From Nilaparvata lugens (lineage: Eukaryota; Arthropoda; Insecta; Hemiptera; Delphacidae): DNA of 64,000 bases. Each line of letters starts with the position of its first letter. Within the stretch, counting starts at the first letter, position 1. The position numbers and the translations under genes are program-made. The notes under the pieces were generated by a model, which was given only the letters and a program-made list of their open reading frames with translations, searched no databases and was not told the DNA's origin. Positions 53,801 through 61,399 of the stretch are shown here, piece by piece. Location: the NCBI RefSeq assembly GCF_014356525.2, contig NC_052517.1:1603436-1667435 (forward strand), written 5' to 3'.

Positions 53801-56652
53801 TTTACGCACAAACTGATTTATGCACCTTTAGGGTCTAATATTAAGAACTTGACAAACTGAAGACTTCACCTACCGTACTGAAATCTTGAAAGAATTTTAG
53901 ATAGGTCTATAACCTTCCTCGGTGAATTGAGAATCTATTTGTAAAATTGCAAGTTAATGAGTTGAGTAGTTGAGACGTGATAATGCGTCATCCGTGAATT
54001 TTCTTTCCCGTACATGTTTAAGCCTGTGACAATTCGAACAACCCGCTTTCTTAGGATATTAACTATTAGAATAGCGGAGTCATCACTCAGGCCACCAAAT
54101 TGGGACTATTGAACCGGTGAGCTGAGAGAGTGATGACCGCGTAGAGGCGAAACTGGATGGAGAACGTTCCGAGACGCGCTAGAGGAAGGTTGTGCGTGAG
54201 ATAGTGAGATGTAGTTTTTTGTAATTTGATTGAGGAGTGATTATGTTTAGAGATTGATTGATTGATTATATGCCTTTATTAGGGCGGAGTTAGGACTCCT
54301 GGTCCTCTCTGCCACATGATCATACAGTCCTTCTGAATAAGTTGGCTATTCTTGGTTTCAGTCACAACTCGTTAGTTTGGTTTAAATCCTATCTATTAGG
54401 TAGGAAACAATGTGTATCTGTCGGTGACAAAAAGTCAACTTGGAAAAACGTTATGCATGGAGTACCACAAGGTTCAATTTTAGGCCCTCTCCTCTTCACT
54501 TTGTATGCTAATGACCTTTCTTCCATTATCAAATTCTCCAGTTTCCATACTTATGCAGACGACCTTCAAATCTATTTAAGCTGTCCCATAACAAAAATTA
54601 ATGAAACAGTTGGAATAATGAATCAGGATATCAATTCGATAGTGGAATGGACAAAGAAAAATTGCCTTAAGCTTAATCCCATCAAAACACAACCCATTAT
54701 AATTGGATATTCTCGTCTTATAAACAATATTGACCTTAAATCGATTCACAAAATTAGTGTAGACGGTAATGACATTCCTTACTGTAGCTCAGTTAAAAAT
54801 TTAGGCATTATTATGAATAATACTCTTGAGTGGTCAGAACAAGTGAACAAAACTTGTAAAAAGGTATTCTCAGCCATGCATGCATTGCACGATATCCTCC
54901 CTAGAAACATTAAATTATTATTGGTTCAATCTCTCATCTTCCCACATTTAATGTATTGTAATTCTGTTCTTAATGATATGCAAGTCACTCTGAATGATAA
55001 ACTACAGCGTTGCCAAAATTATTGTCTACGTTTCGTCTACTCTCTCCAACGCCATGATCATATCACCCCAGCCCACATTGCTAGTTCAACATTGAAGCTT
55101 CCCGATCAGAGGCTTTTTCGAATAGTCAAGCTTGTTAGAGATATCTTGAAATACGGTAATCCGAACTATTTTAAAGATGATTTCAAATTTGTCTCTGAAG
55201 GTAGGAGGATAGATGCTTCACATACTAGAACCGGAGAAAGTACTTTAAGGATACCCAATCATGGAACTACTATTTTCACAAAATCCTTCTTAGTCAGTGC
55301 CTGTCGTGCATGGAATACACTTCCTGTTTCTATCAGGTCCATCGAGAGCCGAGCGAGCTTCAACCTGACTTTAAAAAAACATATTTTGGAACAAATGACT
55401 GAAACTGTCCGACCCTAGAACGATCACATGACAACCATCCCTCACCCATTCCACCAATATAAACCTTTAAACCATGTTATAGAACGAATTGTATATATAT
55501 ATATATTATATAAACTCATGTTATTTCAATTATCCACTGCATACTGCTGTATATTACTGAAATTTGTTAACCCTGATCTACTTTCAGCCTACTTCATTTT
55601 ATTAATCAATTATTTGATCTTATCTACCTATATAATTATTTTACTTTATCAATTTTCTGTTTTTTTTTCTCTTCAATATTCATATTGATTAAAACTTTTA
55701 CAATATTTCCATTAATAAATAAATCCTTAGCTTAATTAATTAAATTAACGTTTTGGTAGAGAGTTAGTGGGGATGATATTTTTAATATTGTTTCCGAAGA
55801 ATGGACATTGATATGTCCAAAGCTCCGCCAATTTATGTAGATGCATAACAATATAATATCTATAGTTATTATATTACAAATTACTTTTTCATATCATATA
55901 CAGTTCAATAATTATTTTCTTAGTCTATATTATGTAAATTCATCTATAATTTTGCTGTATTGTAAGCCATTGTATATAAGTGTATAAGCCGTATATTGTA
56001 ATCTACATAAATAAAGTACTCAATCAATCAATCAATCAATCAACCACACAACCCTAGACAGAGAGAGAGAGAGTATAGATGTTTGTTTAATGGCCTAGAA
56101 CTTAGCTAAATGCCGAGCTCGGGAACCGGCCCATAGTGATAAGATTTTACTGTTTTTCTTGACATTGTCATCATGATTTTGGCACAAATTTGAACATTGA
56201 TCTGTTTTTGATTGGAAAGATGCGTGGACTCCAGTACCCTGTTGAAGCACATCAAGAGTCACACGGGCGAGCGAGCCGCGACTGAAAAGAAGAAGCCGAA
56301 AACGCTGACCTGTGAGGAGTGCGGCTACAAATGCGCCTACCAGGCCACCATGACAGTGCACATGCGCACACACACCGGAGAAAGGCCATACAAGTGTGAG
56401 CTGTGCGACTATGCATGCACACACATCACCAGCTACAAGAACCACATGCGCATGCACACGGGCGACAAGCCATACAAGTGTGCGCAGTGCGACTTCAGCA
56501 CCAGTCACTCGAGTCATCTGAAGAGGCATAGCAGACGGCACACGGGGGAGAGGCCCTATGTGTGTGACGTATGCAAGGCCGGCTTCACACAGAAGACGCA
56601 TTTGGACAAGCATGTCAGGACTCAGCATAGGACAGACACTGTTCAAGCATAG
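41410..56652 (+). CDS. Nine-finger C2H2 zinc-finger protein gene (six coding exons)
   Basis: Exons 41410-41530 (ATG 41441), 44488-44610, 47993-48056, 50048-50360, 52505-52660 and 56220-56652 join in phase to 392 codons ending TAG. All introns are GT-AG. Residues 1-128 are acidic and unstructured. Nine C2H2 fingers (C-x2-C-x12-H-x3-H; last H-x4-H) start at 129, 159, 187, 215, 243, 280, 308, 336 and 364, most joined by TGE(R/K)PYK-type linkers. A nuclear DNA-binding transcription regulator is expected; the orthologue is not recognised. Fingers with C-x2-C-(D/E/A)-(Y/F) recall REST/ZNF513-type polydactyl proteins. Introns are filled with mobile elements that begin within tens of bases of several donors. 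Confidence 0.9.
41571..41785. repeat. GC-rich retroelement segment
   Basis: Contains 'cctgcttgtcataggaggcg', 'actaaaaagg' and 'gatctgccccatcagggcag', a sequence type common in insect LINE/SINE untranslated parts. It starts where a MITE end is cut and leads into the SINE tail at 41785. No protein is recognised. Confidence 0.4.
41782..42065 (-). mobile_element. SINE-like element with (TCAA)n tail
   Basis: Same element as 2027-2318: tail 'gattgattgattgagtactt' at the left, 5' end 'actaactctctaccaaa' at the right, so minus orientation. A second GC-rich segment (42066-42325) and another truncated copy of the tail (42326-42374) follow. Confidence 0.65.
42375..42866 (-). pseudogene. Mariner transposase (DD34D) C-terminal fragment, copy 1
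   Basis: The left end 'cagggtctgtctaataagta' follows TA at 42373-42374. On the minus strand the frame reads [55 protein letters not shown] and ends NGDYFEDF. The Asp of HDN and the Asp of PPD are 34 residues apart, the mariner DD34D spacing. The N-terminal half with the first catalytic Asp is missing; the sequence stops at the inversion centre near 42860. Confidence 0.8.
42867..44216 (+). pseudogene. Mariner transposase fragment, copy 2, interrupted
   Basis: Plus-strand copy in mirror orientation to copy 1: [28 protein letters not shown] | [31 protein letters not shown], ending NGDYFEDF at 44166. An 876-bp transposon (43060-43935) splits it between PQP and THS and duplicated 9 bp. The 3' terminal repeat is lost just after 'ttcctgaggtcagtcc'. 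It lies in intron 1 of the zinc-finger gene. Confidence 0.8.
43060..43935. mobile_element. 876-bp non-autonomous DNA transposon, 9-bp target duplication
   Basis: Ends CAAAGTTAGTAGACAGAAGG and (complement of the right end) CAACGTTAGTAGACAAAAGG. The 31-bp terminal repeats have few mismatches (both continue TTGGTCACTCA / TTGATCACTCA), and 'gtgacgt' is conserved further inside. GCCACAACC flanks both sides (43051-43059, 43936-43944), and removing one copy restores the mariner frame. The 9-bp duplication fits Mutator-like elements, while the terminal CA recalls hAT or P elements. No transposase is present. Confidence 0.85.
44488..44610 (+). CDS. Zinc-finger gene, exon 2
   Basis: Acceptor 'gcaattgttacag', donor CAG|GTAAAT. 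41 codons, phase 0 at both ends: [41 protein letters not shown]. Acidic linker with a possible SUMO-type site (VKRE). The 164-bp array begins 30 bp into the following intron. Confidence 0.85.
44641..45790 (+). repeat. 164-bp tandem array, seven units
   Basis: Units start at 44641, 44807, 44959, 45132, 45296, 45460 and 45624 with 'agtgaggtccacgttataat' and contain 'ctatccttgtctatcattcc' and 'caaattatggtgttgtgtat'. Each unit is the left end of the GAGGTCCACG MITE joined to a 'gatactgtatcatattgt' block. The last unit continues into ordinary MITE interior. It sits directly downstream of exon 2. Confidence 0.8.
45845..46410 (-). repeat. CTAGTAGTTCTGTGAACAG repeat
   Basis: Minus-strand copy: 'ttcaaatcgacggtttggca' at the left, 'cacagaactactagta' at the right. 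It shares 'ctgatagcagcgctcacact' and 'gacgacacgtcacggtacga' with 16730-16790. Confidence 0.5.
46405..46788 (+). mobile_element. Dispersed element, GAGCGAAGCTCGGT family
   Basis: From 'tattaagcgagcaatttctg' to 'aacaagcgaagctcggtccc', 384 bp, close to 8990-9415. The ORF across it is not conserved with a known protein. Confidence 0.5.
46805..47552 (-). mobile_element. Non-autonomous Helitron, copy C
   Basis: Reverse orientation of copy A: CTAG at 46805-46808 with hairpin 'ggctcgcttcgctcgcc', and the 5' TCTATATATATAAAAGCG ending at 47552. It is flanked by A (46804) and T (47553). It has the same internal inverted 3' end (46805-47030) as copy A, plus a private tandem duplication of 59 bp at about 47102-47222 ('gccaacctaacaaagtcaac'). 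Confidence 0.8.
47660..47850. repeat. TA microsatellite beside a Helitron end
   Basis: A truncated Helitron 5' end ('agtgccatttcgcttttata') runs into about 130 bp of TA repeat with a few interruptions. Confidence 0.75.
47993..48056 (+). CDS. Zinc-finger gene, exon 3
   Basis: Acceptor 'tctcttttgttttcag', donor ACAG|GTGATT. 64 nt encode [21 protein letters not shown] plus one base of a split Glu codon. Continues the acidic linker. Confidence 0.8.
48095..48970 (+). mobile_element. Dispersed element, CTTTCCTTGCC family
   Basis: Starts 'gcttgccctactaccatagg', ends 'taacggcaaggaaagttgtg'. Terminal 'ctttccttgcc'/'ggcaaggaaag' words are inverted. It contains a GT microsatellite (48310-48345) and the 'cgaaaacggctccaacgatt' block. 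Same family as 15750-16990 in the opposite orientation. Confidence 0.5.
49537..49826 (+). mobile_element. SINE-like element with (TCAA)n tail
   Basis: Plus-strand copy, 5' 'ttggtagagagttagtgggg', 3' 'ataaagtactcaatcaatca'. About 290 bp, full length, in intron 3 of the zinc-finger gene. Confidence 0.7.
50048..50360 (+). CDS. Zinc-finger gene, exon 4 (fingers 1, 2 and half of 3)
   Basis: Acceptor 'ctaattcatttccag', donor TACAG|GTGAGG. Encodes [14 protein letters not shown], then fingers [21 protein letters not shown] (129-149), [21 protein letters not shown] (159-179) and the start of finger 3 ([10 protein letters not shown]). Its third codon positions are clearly richer in G/C than those of exons 1-3. 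Repeat sequence ('gtatcaaattatggtgttgt') begins about 17 bp after the donor. Confidence 0.9.
50505..51465 (+). repeat. 151-bp satellite, five units within MITE ends
   Basis: Units start at 50679, 50829, 50979, 51130 and 51281. The left side has 'gatagcataagaagatatcc' (about 50507-50530) and the right side 'aacgacctatcttctt' and 'atcttttctctatg', i.e. the two terminal arms of the CATAGAGAAAC MITE. The array is an internally expanded MITE. Located in intron 4. Confidence 0.8.
51465..52270. repeat. Mosaic of gatactgtatcat blocks and palindromic element, copy 3
   Basis: Repeated 'aacttgatacacaacaccat' words alternate with 'ttgatacaaaacttc'. 51962-52190 is the third copy of the palindromic ACCGAAACCGGTC element, inserted in this mosaic. 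It ends with another MITE arm ('atcttttctctatgat'). Confidence 0.55.
52505..52660 (+). CDS. Zinc-finger gene, exon 5 (rest of finger 3, finger 4, start of 5)
   Basis: Acceptor 'ccttctgttgacag', donor TACAG|GTGAAT. Reads [51 protein letters not shown]. Fingers 3 and 5 are each split by an intron after the same position, so exon 5 is close to one duplicated finger-pair module (156 nt). Confidence 0.9.
52701..53162. mobile_element. piggyBac-type MITE flanked by TTAA
   Basis: TTAA at 52697-52700 and 53163-53166. Both ends start CCTTCCGG (left 'ccttccggcagtcgcgctgt', right complement 'ccttccggtggtcacgccct'). A second, offset inverted motif lies inside ('cagtcgcg' and 'tgtacaac'), as in piggyBac ends with terminal plus subterminal repeats. 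462 bp, no transposase. Its left end is 40 bp from the donor of exon 5. Confidence 0.7.
53340..54310. repeat. Old dispersed repeats before the LINE fragment
   Basis: 53350-53830 parallels 38940-39310. 53830-54025 is a CTGTGCTTCGCA-family copy with its ends worn. 54040-54240 holds a unique segment ('ctgagagagtgatgaccgcg'). 54250-54310 is a TTGA-run retroelement tail. No exon of the zinc-finger gene lies here: the flanking exons join in phase without it. Confidence 0.4.
54310..55735 (+). pseudogene. 5'-truncated LINE, reverse transcriptase C-terminal half
   Basis: Open for over 360 codons from [17 protein letters not shown], with the RT motifs [18 protein letters not shown] and the catalytic YADD, then a thumb/C-terminal region with [17 protein letters not shown], ending QMTETVRP* at 55418. 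CR1/Jockey-type, different from the 18-21 kb element. The endonuclease and the first RT blocks are missing, as expected from incomplete reverse transcription. The 3' UTR has AATAAA near 55712. Sense orientation inside intron 5 of the zinc-finger gene. Confidence 0.85.
55752..56042 (+). mobile_element. SINE-like element with (TCAA)n tail
   Basis: Full-length copy directly after the LINE fragment: 'ttggtagagagttagtgggg' to 'gtactcaatcaatcaatcaa'. It is followed by a short GA run, and 180 bp later by the acceptor of the last exon. Confidence 0.7.
56220..56652 (+). CDS. Zinc-finger gene, last exon (fingers 5-9)
   Basis: Acceptor 'ctgtttttgattggaaag' completes an Arg codon with exon 5. Reads [14 protein letters not shown] (end of finger 5), a longer basic linker [16 protein letters not shown], fingers 6-9 ([21 protein letters not shown] through [22 protein letters not shown]) and RTDTVQA*. 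The stop TAG (56650-56652) lies inside CATAGAGAAAATA, the end of a MITE, and AATAAA follows at 56657-56662. Confidence 0.9.
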
Positions 56653-58490
56653 AGAAAATAAAAGACAGTGTATAGGGTGTCTATGTTGCAAATGTGAGTG
56701 TTAACTGAAGCCGATAGTCCTAGTAGTTGTTTTTGGTGAAGCTATGTGACGCTGGTAGTCTCTCATACTGTGCCCTTCTTACACTCTTACACTCCCAACA
56801 CACACTAATAATAGACAGTGTATAGGGTGTCTATGTTGCAAATGTGAGTGTTAACTGAAGCCGATAGTCCTAGTAGTTGTTTTTGGTGAAGCTATGTGAC
56901 GCTGGTAGTCTCTCATACTGTGCCCTTCTTACACTCTTACACTCCCAACAACACACTAATAATAGACAGTGTATAGGGTGTCTATGTTGCAAATGTGAGT
57001 GTTAACTGAAGCCGATAGTCCTAGTAGTTGTTTTTGGTGAAGCTATGTGATGCTGGTAGTCTCTCATACTGTGCCCTTCTTACACTCTCACACTCCCAAC
57101 AACACACTAATAATAGACAGTGTATAGGGTGTCTATGTTGCAAATGTGAGTGTTAACTGAAGCCGATAGTCCTAGTAGTTGTTTTTGGTGAAGCTATGTG
57201 ACGCTGGTAGTCTCTCATACTGTGCCCTTCTTACACTCTTACACTCCCAACAACACACTAATAATAGACAGTGTATAGGGTGTCTATGTTGCAAATGTGA
57301 GTGTTACCTGAAGCCGATAGTCCTAGTAGTTGTTTTTGGTGAATCTATGTGACGCTGGTAGTCTCTCATACTGTGCCCTTCTTACACTCTTACACTCCCA
57401 ACAACACACTAATAATAGACAGTGTATAGGGTGTCTATGTTGCAAATGTGAGTGTTACCTGAAGCCGATAGTCCTAGTAGTTGTTTTTGGTGAATCTATG
57501 TGACGCTGGTAGTCTCTCATACTGTGCCCTTCTTACACTCCCAACAACACACTAATAATAGACAGTGTATAGGGTGTCTATGTTGCAAATGTGAGTGTTA
57601 ACTGAAGCCGATAGTCCTAGTAGCTGTTTTTGGTGAAGCTATGTGACGCTGGTAGTCTCTCATACTGTGCCCTTCTTACACTCTTACACTCCCAACAACA
57701 CACTAATAATAGACAGTGTATAGGGTGTCAATGTTGCAAATGTGAGTGTTAACTGAAGCCGATAGTCCTAGTAGTTGTTTTTGGTGAAGCTATGTGACGC
57801 TGGTAGTCGCTCATACTGTGCCCTTCTTACACTCTTACACTCCCAACACACACTAATAATAGACAGTGTATAGGTGTCTATGTTGCAAATGTGAGTGTTA
57901 ACTGAAGCCGATAGTCCTAGTAGTTGTTTTTGGTGAAGCTATGTGATGCTGGTAGTCTCTCATACTGTGCCCTTCTTACACTCTTACACTCCCAACAACA
58001 CACTAATAATAGACAGTGTATAGGGTGTCTATGTTGCAAATGTGAGTGTTACCTGAACCGATAGTCCTAGTAGTTGTTTTTGGTGAAGCTATGTGACGCT
58101 GGTAGTCTCTCATACTGTGCCCTTCTTACACTCTTACACTCCCAACAACACACTAATAATAGACAGTGTATAGGGTGTCTATGTTGCAAATGTGAGTGTT
58201 AACTGAAGCCAATAGTCCTAGTAGTTGTTTTTGTGAAGCTATGTGACGCTGGTAGTCTCTCATACTGTGCCCTTCTTACACTCTTACACTCCCAACAACA
58301 CACTAATAATAGACAGTGTATAGGGTGTCTATGTTGCAAATGTGAGTGTTAACTGAAGCCGATAGTCCTAGTAGTTGTTTTTGGTGAAGCTATGTGACGC
58401 TGGTAGTCTCTCATACTGTGCCCTTCTTACACTCTTACACTCCCAACAACACACTAATAATAGACAGTAGTCGACAGTAATCGTCTTGAG
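56648..58490 (+). repeat. 151-bp satellite, twelve units
   Basis: Units start at 56706, 56856, 57007, 57158, 57309, 57460, 57603, 57754, 57903, 58054, 58204 and 58354. Units are about 150-151 bp and differ by a few bases and small deletions. The left edge is CATAGAGAAAATA (56648), the terminal repeat of the parent MITE. The right edge breaks off in 'gacagtaatcgtcttgag' without the terminal arm. The array starts at the stop codon of the zinc-finger gene. Confidence 0.85.
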
Positions 58491-58506
58491 TCGGCTTCAT
58501 CAAATT

Positions 58507-58745
58507 ATTCAAGACTAACAGGAAACCCGTGCTTCGCAAGGATCTATTTTAAAACTTGACGTAATGAAATCTTGAAGAATTGAAAATAGACCTATAACCA
58601 TCCTTGGTAAATTAAGAATGTATATGCAAAATGTGAAGTTAATGAGTTGGGTAGTTGAGACGTGATGATGCGTCATTCGTGAATTTCCTATCCCCTACCT
58701 GTATAAGCCAGTTCTTTCCTTTAATATAGGCCAAGCATAGATAAT
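58507..58745 (+). mobile_element. Dispersed element, CCGTGCTTCGCA family
   Basis: 'ggaaacccgtgcttcgcaag' at the left, 'gttgagacgtgatgatgcgt' inside, 'ctgtataagccagttctttc' at the right. Same family as 36670-36960. Confidence 0.5.
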
Positions 58746-58978
58746 TAGTCAATGGTTTATTTCCTATCCCCTACATGTATGAGTCAGATCCTACCTTCAT
58801 AATATTATAAATGTATAATTATTATAAATATCCAGGGCCACATAGGCTCATGTGTACTGTGTAGTAGAAAGTTTTTAAGTTATCTATAATTTATTGTAAT
58901 GTATTCTGAGTATGAAATCATTGAATAAACGTCGATATTTTTTATAAAATTGTATTTTTTTGTCTCCACAGTTCACTA

Positions 58979-59148
58979 AGGCTTAAATTACGCGACTCAG
59001 GTCGAGAAGAGACTGGACTCTAGTGGAGAGCATGTGTTTTGAAATGGTGACGTCGCGGAGACTAGAGTCGACTGGTCTGAGTGTCACCATTTGGAAACAC
59101 ATGCTCTCCACTAGAGTCCAATCTCTTCTCCACCTGAGTCGCCTAAGT
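58979..59148. mobile_element. Foldback MITE, GCGACTCAGGT family
   Basis: Left arm 'gcgactcaggtcgagaagag' plus 'actagtgg'-type sequence to 'atggtgac', right arm the complement ('gtcaccatttggaaacacat' to 'cctgagtcgcctaagtg'). About 170 bp with arms of 75 bp. Single copy here. Confidence 0.65.
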
Positions 59149-59211
59149 GTGAGTTGAGGCCAAATCGTTGTCTTATTTCTCTATACTATACTATAAATCG
59201 ATAGATGCTAT

Positions 59212-59490
59212 CATAGAGAAACGATAGTATAGATGGTTAGGTTAGGTTAGGTATAGGGCGTTTATGTCACAGCTTTTACTGTTATCCCAAGCTGATAGTT
59301 CTCATAGTTCTTTCCTATGCAGCTGTGTGCCGCTGGTAGTCTCTCAAATTGTGCCGTTCATACACTATCACACCAACAAAACAGTAAAAATTGACAATAA
59401 TCGACAGTAATCGGCTTGAGATAACAGTAAAAGTTGCGACATAAATTCCCTATACCATGGGATATCTACTTACGCTATTGTTTCTCTATG
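59212..59490. mobile_element. CATAGAGAAAC MITE, intact copy with 7-bp target duplication
   Basis: 279 bp, CATAGAGAAAC to GTTTCTCTATG, flanked by ATGCTAT at 59205-59211 and 59491-59497. It contains one core unit homologous to the 151-bp satellite and a short 'ggttaggttaggt' repeat near the left end. Confidence 0.8.
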
Positions 59491-59699
59491 ATGCTATTAA
59501 ATATGTATCATATTTTCCAAAGCTTCATTGGAACCTATTATTTTATGACCTTGGAAGAAGTTTTTTGTTTTGGACAAAACTTCAAACCCTCAGAACCTAC
59601 CGTTTAGTTTAATTCAAAATATTTTCAAAAACTTCAACCGATTTTTATACAACATATTTTCAAAATTTCATCGTGAACATAAACTATACAAACAAACAC

Positions 59700-60180
59700 T
59701 AATTGCTATAATGAGGTCCACGTTATAAAGTCAGCACCTGATTAACATTGGTGTTGCTATCCTTGTCTATCATTATACAAAGCAGATAGCTCTATCCTTT
59801 TCCAACTCCGCACCGTTACCAAATCGTGGGCTATGTGGAAATATAATTAACTACCAAGGGCAGTGGAAGAAGAAACGTGACAACAATGTTGTCTTATAAA
59901 ATCTACTGGCTTTAAAACGTGGAACTCACTATAGGTATATTTTACTATACTATAGTAAATTGAGATGATACTGTATCAAATTGTGTTGATACTGTATCAT
60001 GTTGTAGTTGTTCTGGTTCTATAGTGAGGTCCACGTTATAATGGCAGTATTTGATTAACATCAGTGTTGCTATCCTTGTCTATCATTTGACACAGCAGAT
60101 AGCGCTATCATTTTCTACCTCCTCAATGCTGCCATATCAGTTTTTAACAACGTAGAAATATAATTAAGAAAATATTTACA
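59700..60180. repeat. GAGGTCCACG-family MITE pieces
   Basis: Two left ends ('gaggtccacgttataa' at about 59714 and 60026) and one degraded right end near 59920, with a 'gatactgtatcat' block between. No coding sequence. Confidence 0.6.
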
Positions 60181-60229
60181 GATGGAATTAAATAGAGAAT
60201 GCATTTATTCAAATGCTAATTAATATATA

Positions 60230-60515
60230 ATTATTATTTAACGAAAATCCTAAATAAATGCTGCAAATCACCCCGAAGACCTCTGCTACTGCAGACATTG
60301 ACAACAGGGTTAACAGCTAGATGGAAATTCGATGAGAACTACTATCCAAAAATTAGTTGCCAGCCCGGGAATCGAACCCGGTATGGCAACTAATTTTTGG
60401 ATAGTAGTTCTCATCGAATTTCCATCTAGCTGTTAACCCTGTTGTCAATGTCTGCAGTAGCAGAGGTTTTTGGGGTGATTTGCAGCATTTATTTAGGATT
60501 TTCTTTAATAATAAT
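60230..60515. repeat. 285-bp palindrome with tRNA-like B box at the centre
   Basis: Arms of about 125 bp ('ggcaactaatttttggatag', 'tagttctcatcgaatttcca' and their complements) flank 'cagcccgggaatcgaacccg'. The complement of that centre, CGGGTTCGATTCCCGGG, is a TPsiC arm with the B-box promoter word GGTTCGATTCC. The outer arms match 7733-7885. Best read as two head-to-head tRNA-derived SINEs. It is not a functional tRNA gene. Confidence 0.65.
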
Positions 60516-60936
60516 TATAAGAAAATATTTCATGTAAATTATGAAAATTTCAACAAATCATAAGAGGATTTACTTTCTTGGTGAATGAAATATATTTTGA
60601 AAGTTATTATTAACAAGAATCGACAAAAATAATTGATATTGGATCAGACATACTGGGATGACTTGAATCACAGCTATCTACTATAGAAGGCAGTGGTAAA
60701 AAGAAAATGGCAACTATGCCATCTTATCATTTACACTGACTCTTATAACATGCATCTCACTATACTGATGTTAAATAATTCTATAGTTTATAGTTTTATT
60801 TTCAAATTCTGTTCTGTAGTTTTCTGCTCGTAAGCAGGTCCTTCTATATGGCAGCAGCCCTCCACTCTCCTCTATTCTCTGCCAGTCGCTTCGTTGCATA
60901 GTAGCTCATCCCCTCCTTGATGTCGCCCAACATTTT

Positions 60937-61384
60937 CTATCTTCTTCTCCCTCTTCCTCTTCTTCCCTGAATGGTCCCCTCCATGGCATCCACCAACAAG
61001 CATTGCCGTCTCATCCAATGTCCCAGCCATCTCCTCTTTCTTCCCTTTATCACATCCAGCAGACTCCTTCCTTCCCCAACCCTCCTCAACACCTCCTCGT
61101 TTGTAACTTTATCCCTCCAACTGATCCCCTCCATCCTTCTCCATATCCACATTTCAAATGCCTCAAGCCTCCTCCTATTCTCCTTTCTCAGCGTCCAAGT
61201 TTCTGCACCATACAGTGCCACACTCCAAACATAGCACTTTCCTTAGTGTCTTGTCCAGTTGACTACAAAGAATTCTCTTTTTCTTATTGAATGCTGTTTT
61301 TGCCATAGCAATTCTTACTTTGATTTCTTTGTTGCATTTCATATCCTCTTCCATTATGCTTCCTAAATACTTGAAAGATTTATA
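60937..61384 (-). pseudogene. LINE reverse transcriptase C-terminal remnant with frameshift
   Basis: Minus strand from 61384: FKYLGSIMEEDMKCNKEI, KVRIAMAKTAFNKKRIL, then after a frame change near 61230 ALYGAETWTLRKENRRRLE, FEMWIWRRMEGISW, GRKRRWLGHWMRR and GRRGRGRRR. This is the thumb and C-terminal domain of an arthropod LINE polymerase, a different family from the 18-21 and 54-55 kb elements. 5'-truncated and frameshifted. Confidence 0.75.
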
Positions 61385-61399
61385 TTTTCAAATATGCTC

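Noticed and set aside
50679..58490. Regular repeats considered as a CRISPR array
   Set aside because: Units are 151 bp, repeated end to end without unique spacers, in a eukaryotic intron or 3' flank, and trace to a MITE.
60361..60395. tRNA-like sequence at the centre of the palindrome
   Set aside because: Only a TPsiC arm is present; there is no acceptor stem, anticodon arm or D arm on either strand. Treated as a SINE promoter relic.
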